DNA of 42,582 nt from Anaerolineales bacterium UBA7227. Lineage in GTDB: Bacteria; Chloroflexota; Anaerolineae; Anaerolineales; Villigracilaceae. This document shows positions 13,627 to 23,242 of this stretch, in pieces; positions within the stretch are counted from its first letter, which is position 1; every line of letters starts with the position of its first letter. The DNA is taken from positions 1-42,582 of the forward strand of contig DKTP01000048.1 in assembly GCA_002473085.1 (NCBI GenBank), given 5' to 3'. The position numbers and the translations under genes were made by a program. A model generated the notes under the pieces. That model was not told the origin of the DNA. It saw only the letters and a list, made by a program, of their open reading frames with translations, and ran no database searches.

Positions 13627-16422
13627 ATGCCTCCTACGCTTTATCTCATAGACGGACACGCCCTCGCCTACCGCATGTACTTCGCCCTCACCGCGGGCGG
13701 CGCGGGCAGCCAGCGCTGGCAGACCTCCAAAGGCGAGCCCACCGCGGGGACGTACGGCTTCGCGCGCGAACTCGTCCGCATCCTCGAGCAGGAACGTCCC
13801 GAATACCTCGCGGTCGCGTTCGACACGGGCAAGACCTTCCGCGACAAACTCTATCCCGAATACAAAGCCACCCGCGAGAAAATGCCCGACGACCTGCGCG
13901 TGCAGATCGAGCGTATCCGCCAGATCGTGGACGCCTTCAACATCCCGCGCTTGGAAGTGGAAGGCTACGAAGCGGACGACGTCCTCGGCACGGTCGCGCG
14001 TCAGGCCGCGAAAGAGGGCCTCGGCGTCAAGATCATCACGGGCGACCGCGACCTCCTCCAACTCGTGGGCGACCGCGTCGCCGTCTACATGGCGGGCGAC
14101 GACAAAACCTACATCACGCCCGCGGACGTGCAGGCCAGCAAATTCGGCGTCCGCCCCGAGCAGGTGGTGGACTACAAAGCCATCGTCGGCGACGCGTCCG
14201 ACAACATCCCCGGCGTGCCGGGCGTGGGCGAAAAGACCGCGCTCGGTCTGCTGACGAAATTCAAGACGCTCGACGAAATCTATTCCCATCTCGACGAAGT
14301 GGAAAACCGCTGGCGGACCAAACTGGAGGCGGGACGCGACTCCGCCTACCTCAGCCGCGATCTGGCGACCATCCGCACCGACCTCCCGATCAAGCTGGAC
14401 CTCGAACGGGCGCGCGCCCACGACTTCGACGCCGCGGCTGTGACCGCGCTGCTCGGCGAACTGGAGTTCAAGTCGCTGGTGAACAAGGTCGCGGCGCTGA
14501 CGGGCGCTCCGTCCGCCGCGCCCGCGAAAGGTCGGGGAAGGGGCGAGGGACAGATGTCGCTGTTCGAGTCGCCGGCCGCGTTCGCCGCGTCGCCGCGAGT
14601 CGAATCGTCCATCGCCGTCCGCGTGGTGGACACGCGCGAGAAACTGGCTGAGTTGGTCAGGGAGTTGAACGCGGCGAAGGTCATCGCCTTCGATGCCGAA
14701 ACCACGTCCACCGAGGAGATGCGGGCGGAGATCGTCGGGATCTCGCTGGCGGTCAAAGACGGCGAGGGGATTTATATTCCGGTCGGCCATCGCATCGGAC
14801 AAAATCTCCCGCTCGAAGATGTGATCGAAGCGCTGCGGGCGCCGATGACGAACCCGAAGATCGGGAAGGTGGCGCATCACGCCAAGTATGATTTCATTGT
14901 GCTGGCGCGGCACGGACTGCGCGTGGCGCCGTTGACGTACGACACGATGCTGGCCGAGTTCATCGTTGACCCGTCCTCGCGCAATATGGGACTGAAGAAT
15001 CTCGCCTTCGCGCGCCTGGGCGCAGAGATGACGCATATCGAAGAGTTGATTGGCAAAGGCAAGAAACAGATCAGCATGGCGGATGTGTCGGTGGACGCGG
15101 CCGCGCCCTACGCGGCCGCGGACGCCGAGTCCACGCTGCGGCTGCTGCCGGTGATGCAGGCCGAGGTGAAGCGCGTCCACGGCGAGAAGTTGATGGACGA
15201 AATTGACCTGCCGTTGACGACCGTGCTGGCGGATATGGAGATGACGGGGGTCTTGCTCGACCTGCCGTTCTTTGAAAAAATGTCGGGCGAGTTGACGGCG
15301 CGGCTGGGGCAAATTGAAAACGATGTTTATACTGCGGTTGGCAAGCCGTTCAATATCAATTCCACACAGCAACTTTCGGATGTGTTGTTCAACAGACTGG
15401 GTTTGAAGCCCGAGGCTTCCTGGAAAACTGCCAGCGGATTTTATTCCACCAACGCGGAAGTGTTGGACGCGTTGAGCGGGCAACATCCTGTTGTGGATTT
15501 GGTCATCGAGCAGCGCGAACTCTCGAAGTTGAAATCCACCTACGTGGACGCGCTGCCCCTCGCCGTGGATCCGCAGACGGGACGCGTCCACACTTCGTAC
15601 AGCCAGATCGGCGCGGTGACGGGACGACTCTCGTCGAATAATCCGAATCTGCAAAATATCCCGATTCGGAGCGAACTCGGCCGCCGCGTCCGCAACGGAT
15701 TCATCGCGGGGAAGGGCAACGTCCTGCTCTCGGTGGATTACTCGCAGATCGAGTTGCGCATCGTGGCGCACATGGCGCAGGACGAGGCCATGCTGGCCGC
15801 CTTCCGCGCCGGGCAGGACATCCACGCGACGACGGCCGCGGCGATCTACAATATCCCGCTCGCGAATGTGACGAAGGATCAGCGCCGCCATGCCAAGGCG
15901 GTCAACTTCGGGTTGATCTACGGCATGTCGGCGTTTGGATTGACGCGCTCCACGGAGTTGACGCTGGCCGAGGCGGAGGATTTCGTCGCCGCGTACTTCA
16001 GGCAATTCCCCGGCGTGAAAAAATATCTCGACGGCATCCGCCGAATCGCCGCCGAACAAGGCTATGTGGAGACCCTGCTCGGACGCCGCCGCTACTTCCC
16101 CGCGTTGAGGGGACAGATGAACCGCAATTTGCGAAACCGCGAGGAACGCGAGGCTATCAACGCGCCGATCCAGGGGACGGCGGCGGACATCATGAAGATC
16201 GCCATGTTGAAGATCCCGCCCGCGCTCGCGTCCGCGAAACTGTCGGCGCGGATGCTGTTGCAGGTGCATGACGAGTTGGTGCTGGAATGTCCGCGCGGCG
16301 AGCTGGAGAAAACGGCGCGGGTCGTCAAGGAAGCGATGGCCTCCGCCTATCGGTTGGACATCCCTCTCGAAACGGAAGCCCGCGCGGGGGCGAATTGGGG
16401 CGAGATGAGCGTGACCGCGTAG
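13627..16422 (+). CDS. polA: DNA polymerase I
   Basis: This 931-residue enzyme has all three PolA modules: a 5'-3' flap nuclease (about 1-300), a proofreading exonuclease (about 335-520) and the polymerase (about 540-931). Unlike Taq-type enzymes, the proofreading site looks intact: Asp356 and Glu358 in FDAET, Asp422 in HHAKYD, and Tyr495 with Asp499 in YAAAD. Polymerase motif A is DYSQIE (Asp704) and motif C is QVHDE (Asp882). It works in Okazaki-fragment maturation and repair. A Gly/Arg-rich, low-complexity insert (KGRGRGEG) sits at the flap-nuclease/exonuclease junction near residues 299-306. A terminator and heptamer tract upstream make it a separate unit from the preceding gene. Confidence 0.98.
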   Translation: MPPTLYLIDGHALAYRMYFALTAGGAGSQRWQTSKGEPTAGTYGFARELVRILEQERPEYLAVAFDTGKTFRDKLYPEYKATREKMPDDLRVQIERIRQIVDAFNIPRLEVEGYEADDVLGTVARQAAKEGLGVKIITGDRDLLQLVGDRVAVYMAGDDKTYITPADVQASKFGVRPEQVVDYKAIVGDASDNIPGVPGVGEKTALGLLTKFKTLDEIYSHLDEVENRWRTKLEAGRDSAYLSRDLATIRTDLPIKLDLERARAHDFDAAAVTALLGELEFKSLVNKVAALTGAPSAAPAKGRGRGEGQMSLFESPAAFAASPRVESSIAVRVVDTREKLAELVRELNAAKVIAFDAETTSTEEMRAEIVGISLAVKDGEGIYIPVGHRIGQNLPLEDVIEALRAPMTNPKIGKVAHHAKYDFIVLARHGLRVAPLTYDTMLAEFIVDPSSRNMGLKNLAFARLGAEMTHIEELIGKGKKQISMADVSVDAAAPYAAADAESTLRLLPVMQAEVKRVHGEKLMDEIDLPLTTVLADMEMTGVLLDLPFFEKMSGELTARLGQIENDVYTAVGKPFNINSTQQLSDVLFNRLGLKPEASWKTASGFYSTNAEVLDALSGQHPVVDLVIEQRELSKLKSTYVDALPLAVDPQTGRVHTSYSQIGAVTGRLSSNNPNLQNIPIRSELGRRVRNGFIAGKGNVLLSVDYSQIELRIVAHMAQDEAMLAAFRAGQDIHATTAAAIYNIPLANVTKDQRRHAKAVNFGLIYGMSAFGLTRSTELTLAEAEDFVAAYFRQFPGVKKYLDGIRRIAAEQGYVETLLGRRRYFPALRGQMNRNLRNREEREAINAPIQGTAADIMKIAMLKIPPALASAKLSARMLLQVHDELVLECPRGELEKTARVVKEAMASAYRLDIPLETEARAGANWGEMSVTA

Positions 16423-16472
16423 CCCGGCGGCGGAAAGTCTCCTCGACCCGCAGGGCAGGAAAAATTGTAGAG

Positions 16473-16478
16473 TAAAAT
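16473..16478 (+). promoter_or_regulatory. Leaderless-type -10 box of the TPR gene
   Basis: TAAAAT ends six bases before the ATG at 16485, with AAGCCC between and no Shine-Dalgarno. Confidence 0.55.
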
Positions 16479-16484
16479 AAGCCC

Positions 16485-18794
16485 ATGTCTGGACGCGAAG
16501 ATATTTTTCAAAAAGCGATGAACGAAGGCTACTCGGCAGCCTGGGATCAACATTGGGAAAAGGCCGCGATCTCGTACCGTGCCGCGCTGGACGAGTTTCC
16601 CGACCATCCCAAAGCGCTCAATAACCTGGGGCTGGCGCTTCATCAACTCTCCCGTTTTGACGAGGCTTTGCAAGTCTATAAGCGCGTGGCGCAGGTGACG
16701 CCCGAAGACCCGGTGGCGCAGGAGCGCATCGCCCAACTTTCGGAGCGGCTCGGCGACCTGAAAGGCGCGGTGGACGCGGCTATGCGCGCCGCCGACCTGT
16801 GCCTGAACCAGCGCGAGGTGGAGAAGGCCATCGAGAACTGGGTGCGCGTCACCACGCTCAGGCCGGAGAACATCAAGGCGCATTCCCATCTGGCGCTGGT
16901 GCATGAACGGCTGGGTCATATCAAACCAGCGGTGGCCGAATACCTCGCCATCGCCAGCTTGCTCCAACGCGCTGGCGACCTCGAGAAGACGGCTGAACTG
17001 ATTAACAAGGCTTTGACGCTTTCGCCGGAAAGCCCCGAGGCCAAACAGGCCCAACTTCTCTTTAAGTCGGGACAGTTGCTGCCGCGCCCGGTGCGGCAGA
17101 AGGGCGCGACCGGGCCGATCCGCATGGCGCAGGTCCGGGAATTGGAGTCGCCGGCGCGTCCCGTTTCGAGCGGGCTGGACCCGGTGGCGGAGGCGCGTCA
17201 AAAGGCGTTGACGCGGCTGGCGGAGGCCCTCTTCGAATACAACGACGAGAGTCCTGCCGCGCAGGAGCGACGCGGCCTGCAGGCCATCATGCGCGGCACG
17301 GGACAATTATCCCTGCAACATGCCGAACAGACGCGGGTGGTGATGCATCTCGGCCAGGCGATTGACCTACAGACAAAGAACCAGGATTTGCAGGCGGCCG
17401 ACGAATTGGAGAAGGCGCTGGAGGCCGGCTTCAAACATCCCTCCGTGTATTTCGACCTGGGCTTGCTGCGCTTCAAAGCCGAGCGGCTGGAAAGCGGGCT
17501 GCGCAACCTCCAGCATTCCGTCAAACATGCCGACTTCGCGCTGGCCTCCCGCCTGCTGCTGGGACAGATCTTCGTCAAGATGGCCCGCTACAACGAAGCC
17601 GCGGTGGAGTATCTCGAAGCGTTGAAACTGGCCGACTCGCAGGTGGCGCCCGCCGAATCAGCCGACGAGGTCCGCCAGTTGTACGAACCGATCATCGAGG
17701 CGCAGTCTGCCCAGAAGGACGAGAACGCGCTCAAGACGCTGTGCGACAACGTCCACAAAATGGTGATGCGCCCAGACTGGCGCGAAACGCTGGCAAAGGC
17801 CCGCGAGCAACTTCCCAAGTCGGAAGGCGAAGTGCCGCTGCCGCTGGCGGAAGTGGTGATCCAGGCGCAGAGCAGCCAGGTGCTGGAGAGCATCAACCAG
17901 ATCCATATTCTGGCCCGCAGCGGACGCCTGCGTTCGGCCATGGACGCGGCGTACGAGGCCTTGATCTACGCGCCGCAGTATCTTCCCCTGCACGCCTTGA
18001 TGGGCAACCTGCTTGTGCAGGAGGGACGCCTTCCCGAAGCCATCGCCAAATTCACCACCGTGGCGCAGGCCTACAACGTGCGCGGCGAATCGAACCAGGC
18101 CGCCAAACTTTTGCGGCGCGTCATCGAACTCGCGCCGATGGACCTGGCTGCCCGCTCGCGTTTAATCGACCAGCTCGTCGAGCGCGGCCAGGCGAACGAG
18201 GCCGTCAACGAATATCTCGACCTGGCAGACATCTATTATCGTCTCGCCGAACTGGACATGGCGCGCAAAACGTACACCACCACCCTGCGCCTCGTCCAAC
18301 AGGGCAACGCCGACCGTTCGTGGAACATCCATATCCTGCAGCGCATGGCGGATATTGACATGCAGCGGCTGGACTGGAAACAGGCCCTGCGCGTGTTCGA
18401 GCAGATCCGCACCCTGCGCCCGGAAGACGCGGGAGTCCGCAGGAACCTGGTGGAACTGAACCTGCGCATGGCGCGGTCCGAGCAGGCCCTGGTCGAACTG
18501 GAAAACTACCTCGCGTATCTCGAGAGCAACAGAAAGCCCCAGGAGGCGATTGCCTTCCTGGAAGACCTCATCGTGGATCACGGCGACCAGCCGGCCCTGC
18601 GCCGCGCCCTGGCCGCGCTCTATCAAGCGACGGGGCGGGCGGCGGACGCCATCGCGCAACTCGACGCGGTGGGCGAGTCTCTGCTCAACAAGGGAGATAA
18701 AGACGGCGCCATCGCGGCCGTCAACCAGATCCTGGCGCTCAATCCGCCCAACGCCGACGCGTATCGCAAATTGCTGGCGCAGATCACGGCCTGA
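16485..18794 (+). CDS. Large tetratricopeptide-repeat protein
   Basis: This 769-residue protein is almost entirely alpha-helical TPR repeats. Examples are ALNNLGLALHQLSRFDEALQVY near residue 45 and further repeats through the middle and C-terminal thirds. A Pro-rich, less regular insert lies at about 195-230. No signal peptide or membrane segment is visible, so it is probably a cytoplasmic scaffold. The partner cannot be told from the sequence. It is transcribed alone: a leaderless-type promoter precedes it and a strong bidirectional terminator follows. Confidence 0.88.
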   Translation: MSGREDIFQKAMNEGYSAAWDQHWEKAAISYRAALDEFPDHPKALNNLGLALHQLSRFDEALQVYKRVAQVTPEDPVAQERIAQLSERLGDLKGAVDAAMRAADLCLNQREVEKAIENWVRVTTLRPENIKAHSHLALVHERLGHIKPAVAEYLAIASLLQRAGDLEKTAELINKALTLSPESPEAKQAQLLFKSGQLLPRPVRQKGATGPIRMAQVRELESPARPVSSGLDPVAEARQKALTRLAEALFEYNDESPAAQERRGLQAIMRGTGQLSLQHAEQTRVVMHLGQAIDLQTKNQDLQAADELEKALEAGFKHPSVYFDLGLLRFKAERLESGLRNLQHSVKHADFALASRLLLGQIFVKMARYNEAAVEYLEALKLADSQVAPAESADEVRQLYEPIIEAQSAQKDENALKTLCDNVHKMVMRPDWRETLAKAREQLPKSEGEVPLPLAEVVIQAQSSQVLESINQIHILARSGRLRSAMDAAYEALIYAPQYLPLHALMGNLLVQEGRLPEAIAKFTTVAQAYNVRGESNQAAKLLRRVIELAPMDLAARSRLIDQLVERGQANEAVNEYLDLADIYYRLAELDMARKTYTTTLRLVQQGNADRSWNIHILQRMADIDMQRLDWKQALRVFEQIRTLRPEDAGVRRNLVELNLRMARSEQALVELENYLAYLESNRKPQEAIAFLEDLIVDHGDQPALRRALAALYQATGRAADAIAQLDAVGESLLNKGDKDGAIAAVNQILALNPPNADAYRKLLAQITA

Positions 18795-18812
18795 TAACCG
18801 GCCTTTCGAATC

Positions 18813-18846
18813 AAAAAGCGGCGAACCATCTGGCTCGCCGCTTTTT
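18813..18846. terminator. Bidirectional Rho-independent terminator
   Basis: The perfect 12-bp arms AAAAAGCGGCGA (18813-18824) and TCGCCGCTTTTT (18835-18846) enclose a 10-nt loop. It separates the convergent TPR gene and NBR1-Ig lipoprotein gene. Confidence 0.95.
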
Positions 18847-18856
18847 ATTTTCCAGG

Positions 18857-19462
18857 CTATTTGACGATGACCTTGATGTAGGGACGACAGAAACCGCCCT
18901 GCACTTTAAACGTCATCGTATACGCGCCGGGTTTGCGCGGGGTCCTCGCGTCGAAGATGAACGGGCCCGTTATCTGGCCGGGTTTGACTTTGGGCAATTC
19001 GTATACGGTTGCCCGCGTGAGCATGTTGACGCCGCTGTCATAGCCCAGGTCCGCGCCCTGGTTCCATTCATGCGAGCCGATATTCATCAGCGAGAACTTT
19101 ATATCGAAATCCTCGTTCCGCTTGAAGACGGTATTATCGAAAGGCCATTTGTTGATTACGCTGCAGGCGTACGGCGCGGAGACGGTGGCCGGGATCCCGC
19201 CGCCCAGCGGGGCGGGCGTGGACGTTGGGAAAGGCGTCAGCGAGGGGAACGGGGATAGAGTCACGGTGGGCGCGGCGGTCTCCGTCGCGGTGGGCGGGAC
19301 GAGCGCCGCCTGCGTTTTCGTGTGCGCGGCGACGGTCGCGGCGACGGAGGTCTCGATCTGCGCCTGGACCTCGCCCGCGTCCGGTCCAGTCGTCGGCGCG
19401 GCGCAGGCCGAGGCCAGCAGCGCGAAGACGCCGACCGTCAGGCAAAGAGAGAAGCGGTTCAT
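18857..19462 (-). CDS. Lipoprotein with NBR1-type Ig-like domain
   Basis: The predicted product has 201 residues. A lipoprotein signal ends in LLASAC (Cys20). A Thr/Pro-rich linker (about 55-95) leads to an Ig-like beta-sandwich of the next-to-BRCA1 type (about 100-201), with the characteristic 'N-x-G-x-x-x-W' style strand (MNIGSHEWNQG). It should sit on the outer face of the membrane. The function is unknown; such domains in Chloroflexota are usually binding modules. The start is set at MNRF because the Fe-S oxidoreductase stop lies one base upstream (TGACATG), which gives translational coupling. An upstream in-frame extension would run into the oxidoreductase coding sequence. Confidence 0.8.
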   Translation of the reverse strand: MNRFSLCLTVGVFALLASACAAPTTGPDAGEVQAQIETSVAATVAAHTKTQAALVPPTATETAAPTVTLSPFPSLTPFPTSTPAPLGGGIPATVSAPYACSVINKWPFDNTVFKRNEDFDIKFSLMNIGSHEWNQGADLGYDSGVNMLTRATVYELPKVKPGQITGPFIFDARTPRKPGAYTMTFKVQGGFCRPYIKVIVK

Positions 19463-19463
19463 G

Positions 19464-21449
19464 TCACAGCATTCTTTCGGCCACGATCTCGGCCACATCC
19501 TTCACGGGGAGCGCGTCCCCGTCCGCTTTCGACGCGTCGTTCAACATCGTCAGGCAGAACGGACAGCCGACCGCGAGGACATCCGCGCCCGTCTTCCGGG
19601 CTTCCGCGAACCTCGCCTCGTTCACCCGCTCTGAACCGGCCTCCTCCTCCTTCCACATTTGCGCGCCGCCCGCGCCGCAGCAGAAGGATTTTGCTCCGTG
19701 CCGCGGCATCTCGATGGTCAGCAGGCCTGTCGCCTCGAGCGTCTTGCGCGGGTCGTCGAAGATCTGGTTGTGCCGCCCCAGATAGCAGGGATCGTGGAAC
19801 GTCACGGAATAGAGATCGTCGCTCACGTTCAAGCGTATTTTCCCGGAACCGACCAACTCGTTCAGCAACTGCGAGTGGTGGATCACCTCGTAATTTCCGC
19901 CGAAGGCGGGATACTCATTTTTGATGGTGTGCAGGCAGTGCGGGCAGGTGGCGACGATGCGTTTGGGTTTGATCTCATTCAGGATTTCCACGTTTGCCGA
20001 AGCCAGCCCGAAGAAGATGTCCTCGCGTCCTGCGCGGCGGGCGGAATCGCCTGTGCATTGCTCGTTCTTTCCCAACACCGCGTAGTTGACTCCCGCCGCG
20101 TTCAGGATCTTGGCGAAGGCCTGGGCGGTCTTCTGCGCGCGGACGTCGGTGGCGGGCGCGCAGCCCACCCACCACAAAATATCGGGTTCGGGATTCTGCT
20201 CGACGGTCGGCACGTTCAGTCCCCGCGCCCAGTTCATGCGGTCGGCCTGGCTGACGTTCCACGGGTTCATGTTGCGCTCCATGCCCTTGAACGCGGTCTC
20301 CAACTGTTTTGGGAAGGCGCTTTCCATCATCGAGAGGTTGCGGCGGATGTCGAGGATGTCGCGCATCGGCTCGTTGCCGACGGGACAAATGTCCACGCAC
20401 GCGCCGCAGGAAGTGCAAGCCCAGACCGCCTCGTCGGAGATGAGCGTCTTGAGTTCCACGTCCGTCGCGCCGCCGCCGTTCAGGTGGTAGCGTTTGTTGA
20501 TCTCCAGAGCGGCGGGGGAGAGCAGTTTGCCCGTGTTGTACGCGGGGCAGACCTCCTGGCAGCGGAAGCACATGATGCAGGCGTAACTGTCCATGATCTG
20601 CTCCCAGCCGAGGTCCTTCATCTTCGCCGCGCCGAACTGCTCGATGCTTTGGTCGTCGAGGTTGACGTAACTCAACTGTCCGATGGATTTCCGCTCAGGC
20701 TTGAGCGCGAAATTGATCGGCGCGAAGAACAGGTGGATGTGTTTGCTGTAGGGGAAGTAGGGCAGGAACGCGACCACCGCGCCGATGGACAGCCAGAAGG
20801 CGACGTGTTCGCCCGCGACCAGCGCGCTCGGATTTGCTCCCGACCACCAGCCTGCCACCATCGAGATGGTCGGCTGCCAGGCGTCGGCCTGTCCCTGCAG
20901 CGCGAGGTGGAAGGATTCTCCCAGCAGGCGCATGGAGTTGTGCAGGAAGATGAATCCCGCCACGATGGCCGAGTCGCGCAGGATGCCGAAGCGCGCCTTC
21001 GGGTGCAGGAGAGTCGTCTCGCGGGTGGACAAGGCCGCGGGTCGGAAGATGAAGCGGCGGAGGATCATGTAGAGGATGCCGATGATGATCGCCACGTTGA
21101 AGATGTCTGCCAGCAGACGGTAGTAGTCCCCGAACAAACCGAGATGATCGAGGAGTCTCCAATCGGTGTAGGCGTAGATCAGGTCGGCGAGATTGATGAG
21201 CAGGAAGAAGAGGAAGCCCCAGCCGATGAGTCCGTGCATGAGGCTGGTCAGGAAGCGGGCGCGGAAGACGGGCTGGAACGATCCCACTTTGGCGGTGAGT
21301 TCGACGATCCGCTTCCAGATCAGCGACCAGGCGATCTTGCCCTGTCCGCTGCCGATGTTTTTAACGATGCGTTCCACGCCGCGATAAGTAAAGTAAAGCG
21401 AAACGAGGACCGCGATGATGAAGAGAACTTTCTCGGCGAGAGTAAGCAT
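19464..21449 (-). CDS. Membrane-bound Fe-S oxidoreductase (HdrD/GlpC-like, CCG domains)
   Basis: The protein has 661 residues. About 250 N-terminal residues form five or six membrane helices of the NarI/HdrE kind, with histidines such as His72, His170 and His181 that could bind heme b. Two 4Fe-4S motifs follow (Cys291/294/297/301 and Cys345/348/351/355). Two CCG-type domains end the protein. The first is incomplete (Cys430, Cys465 in QCTGD, Cys502/505) and the second is canonical (Cys555, CCG at 590-592, Cys629/632). It probably transfers electrons between a cytoplasmic thiol or disulfide or 2-hydroxyacid system and membrane quinone; the substrate is unknown. GGAGG four bases before the ATG fixes the start and removes 75 codons of open frame. 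Confidence 0.88.
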   Translation of the reverse strand: MLTLAEKVLFIIAVLVSLYFTYRGVERIVKNIGSGQGKIAWSLIWKRIVELTAKVGSFQPVFRARFLTSLMHGLIGWGFLFFLLINLADLIYAYTDWRLLDHLGLFGDYYRLLADIFNVAIIIGILYMILRRFIFRPAALSTRETTLLHPKARFGILRDSAIVAGFIFLHNSMRLLGESFHLALQGQADAWQPTISMVAGWWSGANPSALVAGEHVAFWLSIGAVVAFLPYFPYSKHIHLFFAPINFALKPERKSIGQLSYVNLDDQSIEQFGAAKMKDLGWEQIMDSYACIMCFRCQEVCPAYNTGKLLSPAALEINKRYHLNGGGATDVELKTLISDEAVWACTSCGACVDICPVGNEPMRDILDIRRNLSMMESAFPKQLETAFKGMERNMNPWNVSQADRMNWARGLNVPTVEQNPEPDILWWVGCAPATDVRAQKTAQAFAKILNAAGVNYAVLGKNEQCTGDSARRAGREDIFFGLASANVEILNEIKPKRIVATCPHCLHTIKNEYPAFGGNYEVIHHSQLLNELVGSGKIRLNVSDDLYSVTFHDPCYLGRHNQIFDDPRKTLEATGLLTIEMPRHGAKSFCCGAGGAQMWKEEEAGSERVNEARFAEARKTGADVLAVGCPFCLTMLNDASKADGDALPVKDVAEIVAERML

Positions 21450-21496
21450 GGTTCCTCCAAATATTCGATGCTGGGATGCAAACCTGACGCCATCAC

Positions 21497-21525
21497 AGTT
21501 TAGCACGATTTGCCGATTGTAGCAA
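21497..21525 (-). promoter_or_regulatory. Promoter of the Fe-S oxidoreductase / NBR1-Ig operon
   Basis: On the minus strand TTGCTA (21525-21520) and TAAACT (21502-21497) are separated by exactly 17 bp, giving a leader of about 40 nt. Confidence 0.6.
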
Positions 21526-21530
21526 AATTC

Positions 21531-21564
21531 ACCAAATAAAAATTGCCCGCGAATTTTCGCGGGC
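21531..21564 (-). terminator. Rho-independent terminator after the transglycosylase-like gene
   Basis: The 20-bp palindrome GCCCGCGAA-TT-TTCGCGGGC (21545-21564) is followed on the minus strand by AATTTTTATTT. It lies 35 bp past the stop codon at 21599. Confidence 0.88.
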
Positions 21565-21598
21565 GGCTGCGGCGCAAATTGCGCTTCTACTTGCGGGG

Positions 21599-23233
21599 CT
21601 ATTGGCTGATGTCGTTCACGTATCTGATCGCGGAGCGGCAGGCCGGCGCGAGGTATTGCGAGACGTTTTCCCACGTCAGGGCTACCTTTTTATCCACTGT
21701 CTGTTGCAGCGCGTCCGCAAGACAGCCGCCCCCGGCGTTATAGTTGACGAGGGTGAATTTCCACATGTCTTCGAAGGTGATATCCAGTTGGTCGGGCATC
21801 TTTCTGCCCGAGTAATTCCAGATCACCTGCGAGGCCTGCTGGCAGTTTGCCATCAGCGTATGGGCAAAGACCGTCACGCTGTAATTGGCGCGGTCGAGGT
21901 CGATCCCCAGTGGACAGTCCGCGCAGGTGGCGTCCACGCTGTTGACCAGCGCCTGTTGCAACAATTCCTGGACTTCCGGCTCGAGGCTCATGTAGTCTTC
22001 TTCGCAGGTCTGCTGGGAAAGGACGAGCGGGCAGAAGGACTGATAGAAAGACGGGTTCCATAGCAGGGCGGTGTCGGCGCCGTTTTGGGTGAGTTGTCCC
22101 AGCCCGGTATCGCCGTCCGGCAGGACCATGCCCGGCCAGAACTGGCTTTCGCGGGCGAACAAGTTCTTGAGCATCTGGGCGGGGACGCCGGTCTGCCGCG
22201 CCACTTGCAGGATGAGATCGTCGAAGCGGTTCTGCCACGCGGTGACGGCTCCCTGCGCGGCGTCCAGCCCGCACGCGCTGGCGCTTCGCCGGTCTGGAAG
22301 CAGGCCGCGGTCGTCGCAGGCGCTCACGTCTGCCAGGCCGCGGCGGATGAGGTTGGCGGCCAGGTAGTTGTAGGGGACGCTGCTCGCCAGTCCGCTGGCG
22401 TCGCTGGGCGTGGACAGCCATTGCGGCGTCCCGCCGATGGGCGGGAAGACCTGCCACGTGTCGGCGCAGCTCGCGCTCGGCACGCCGGTCCACTGGCTGG
22501 AGCGCACGTCCACGAACCAGGCCGGGGCGTCGGGATTGCCGAGGCTGGCTTCGGTCACGCGCGTCTGCGCGGTGAATTTTTTGCTGCTGTCGCCGTAGGT
22601 CGAGTTGGCCCAGAATTCCAGCAGCACGCCTTTGGGCGGGGTGGGCTGCAAGTCGAGTTCGCAGGTATCGCCCGGGCAGGAGAAACTCTGTCCGTTGAGA
22701 CGCCCTTCGATGCTGGAAACCTCATATCCGGGCAGCGGTTCCTGCGCGGTCAATTTCAGTTTGGGGATGTATTCGCAGATGCTGGTCGAAAGCGAGGTGA
22801 CGGGCGAGCAGCCGCTCACGTCCAGCCAGACGACGGGGGGCGGCAATTCCACCGCGACGTCTTTTTGCTTGCTCTCGGCGGAGACGAGATAGATGTAGTA
22901 GCCTTTGCAGTTATTGGGGCGGTCGTAGTTCATGCAGGGAGGCTGAGCCACCCATTCGTTGGTGAGCGCGTCGCCGCAGTCAATGTATACGTCTTTGAGG
23001 TCTGGTTTGCCCTCATAATCCACCACGATCTTGCAGACGATATCGTTCTTCCGGTAGGCGACCATGAACCAGGTGTAGGATGTGTATTTGACGACCACCG
23101 ACTTGAAGCGGTCCGGGCCGGGAGGCGGCGCGGACGCGGCGGAGCCGGTCGAAGTCACGGAGAGATACGCCGCGCCCGCGACCAGGAGGCTGGTCAGCCA
23201 AAGGAGGAGAGTCCGCCGGGGATGGGTCTGCAT
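21599..23233 (-). CDS. Secreted Cys-rich protein with lytic-transglycosylase-like domain
   Basis: This 544-residue exported protein has a signal segment (about 12-33). The N-terminal half is a beta-rich region with many cysteines, probably disulfide-bonded, that I do not recognise. The C-terminal part from about residue 335 resembles an SLT/lysozyme-like fold. Candidate catalytic Glu362 sits in FARESQFWPG, followed by TGLGQLT and a late NYNAGGG motif. It would cleave peptidoglycan, or a related glycan, outside the membrane. The domain carries several extra cysteine pairs absent from ordinary Slt enzymes. The -10 box lies inside the preceding hairpin. No strong Shine-Dalgarno is visible. The gene is monocistronic, ended by a palindromic terminator. 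Confidence 0.75.
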   Translation of the reverse strand: MQTHPRRTLLLWLTSLLVAGAAYLSVTSTGSAASAPPPGPDRFKSVVVKYTSYTWFMVAYRKNDIVCKIVVDYEGKPDLKDVYIDCGDALTNEWVAQPPCMNYDRPNNCKGYYIYLVSAESKQKDVAVELPPPVVWLDVSGCSPVTSLSTSICEYIPKLKLTAQEPLPGYEVSSIEGRLNGQSFSCPGDTCELDLQPTPPKGVLLEFWANSTYGDSSKKFTAQTRVTEASLGNPDAPAWFVDVRSSQWTGVPSASCADTWQVFPPIGGTPQWLSTPSDASGLASSVPYNYLAANLIRRGLADVSACDDRGLLPDRRSASACGLDAAQGAVTAWQNRFDDLILQVARQTGVPAQMLKNLFARESQFWPGMVLPDGDTGLGQLTQNGADTALLWNPSFYQSFCPLVLSQQTCEEDYMSLEPEVQELLQQALVNSVDATCADCPLGIDLDRANYSVTVFAHTLMANCQQASQVIWNYSGRKMPDQLDITFEDMWKFTLVNYNAGGGCLADALQQTVDKKVALTWENVSQYLAPACRSAIRYVNDISQ

Positions 23234-23242
23234 CCGTCTGCC

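Noticed and set aside
13612-16269. An 885-codon frame on the minus strand opposite polA
   Set aside because: It is a shadow of the polA codons in GC-rich DNA: Arg/His/Gly-rich, no recognisable domain, and fully overlapped by a gene with intact catalytic motifs.
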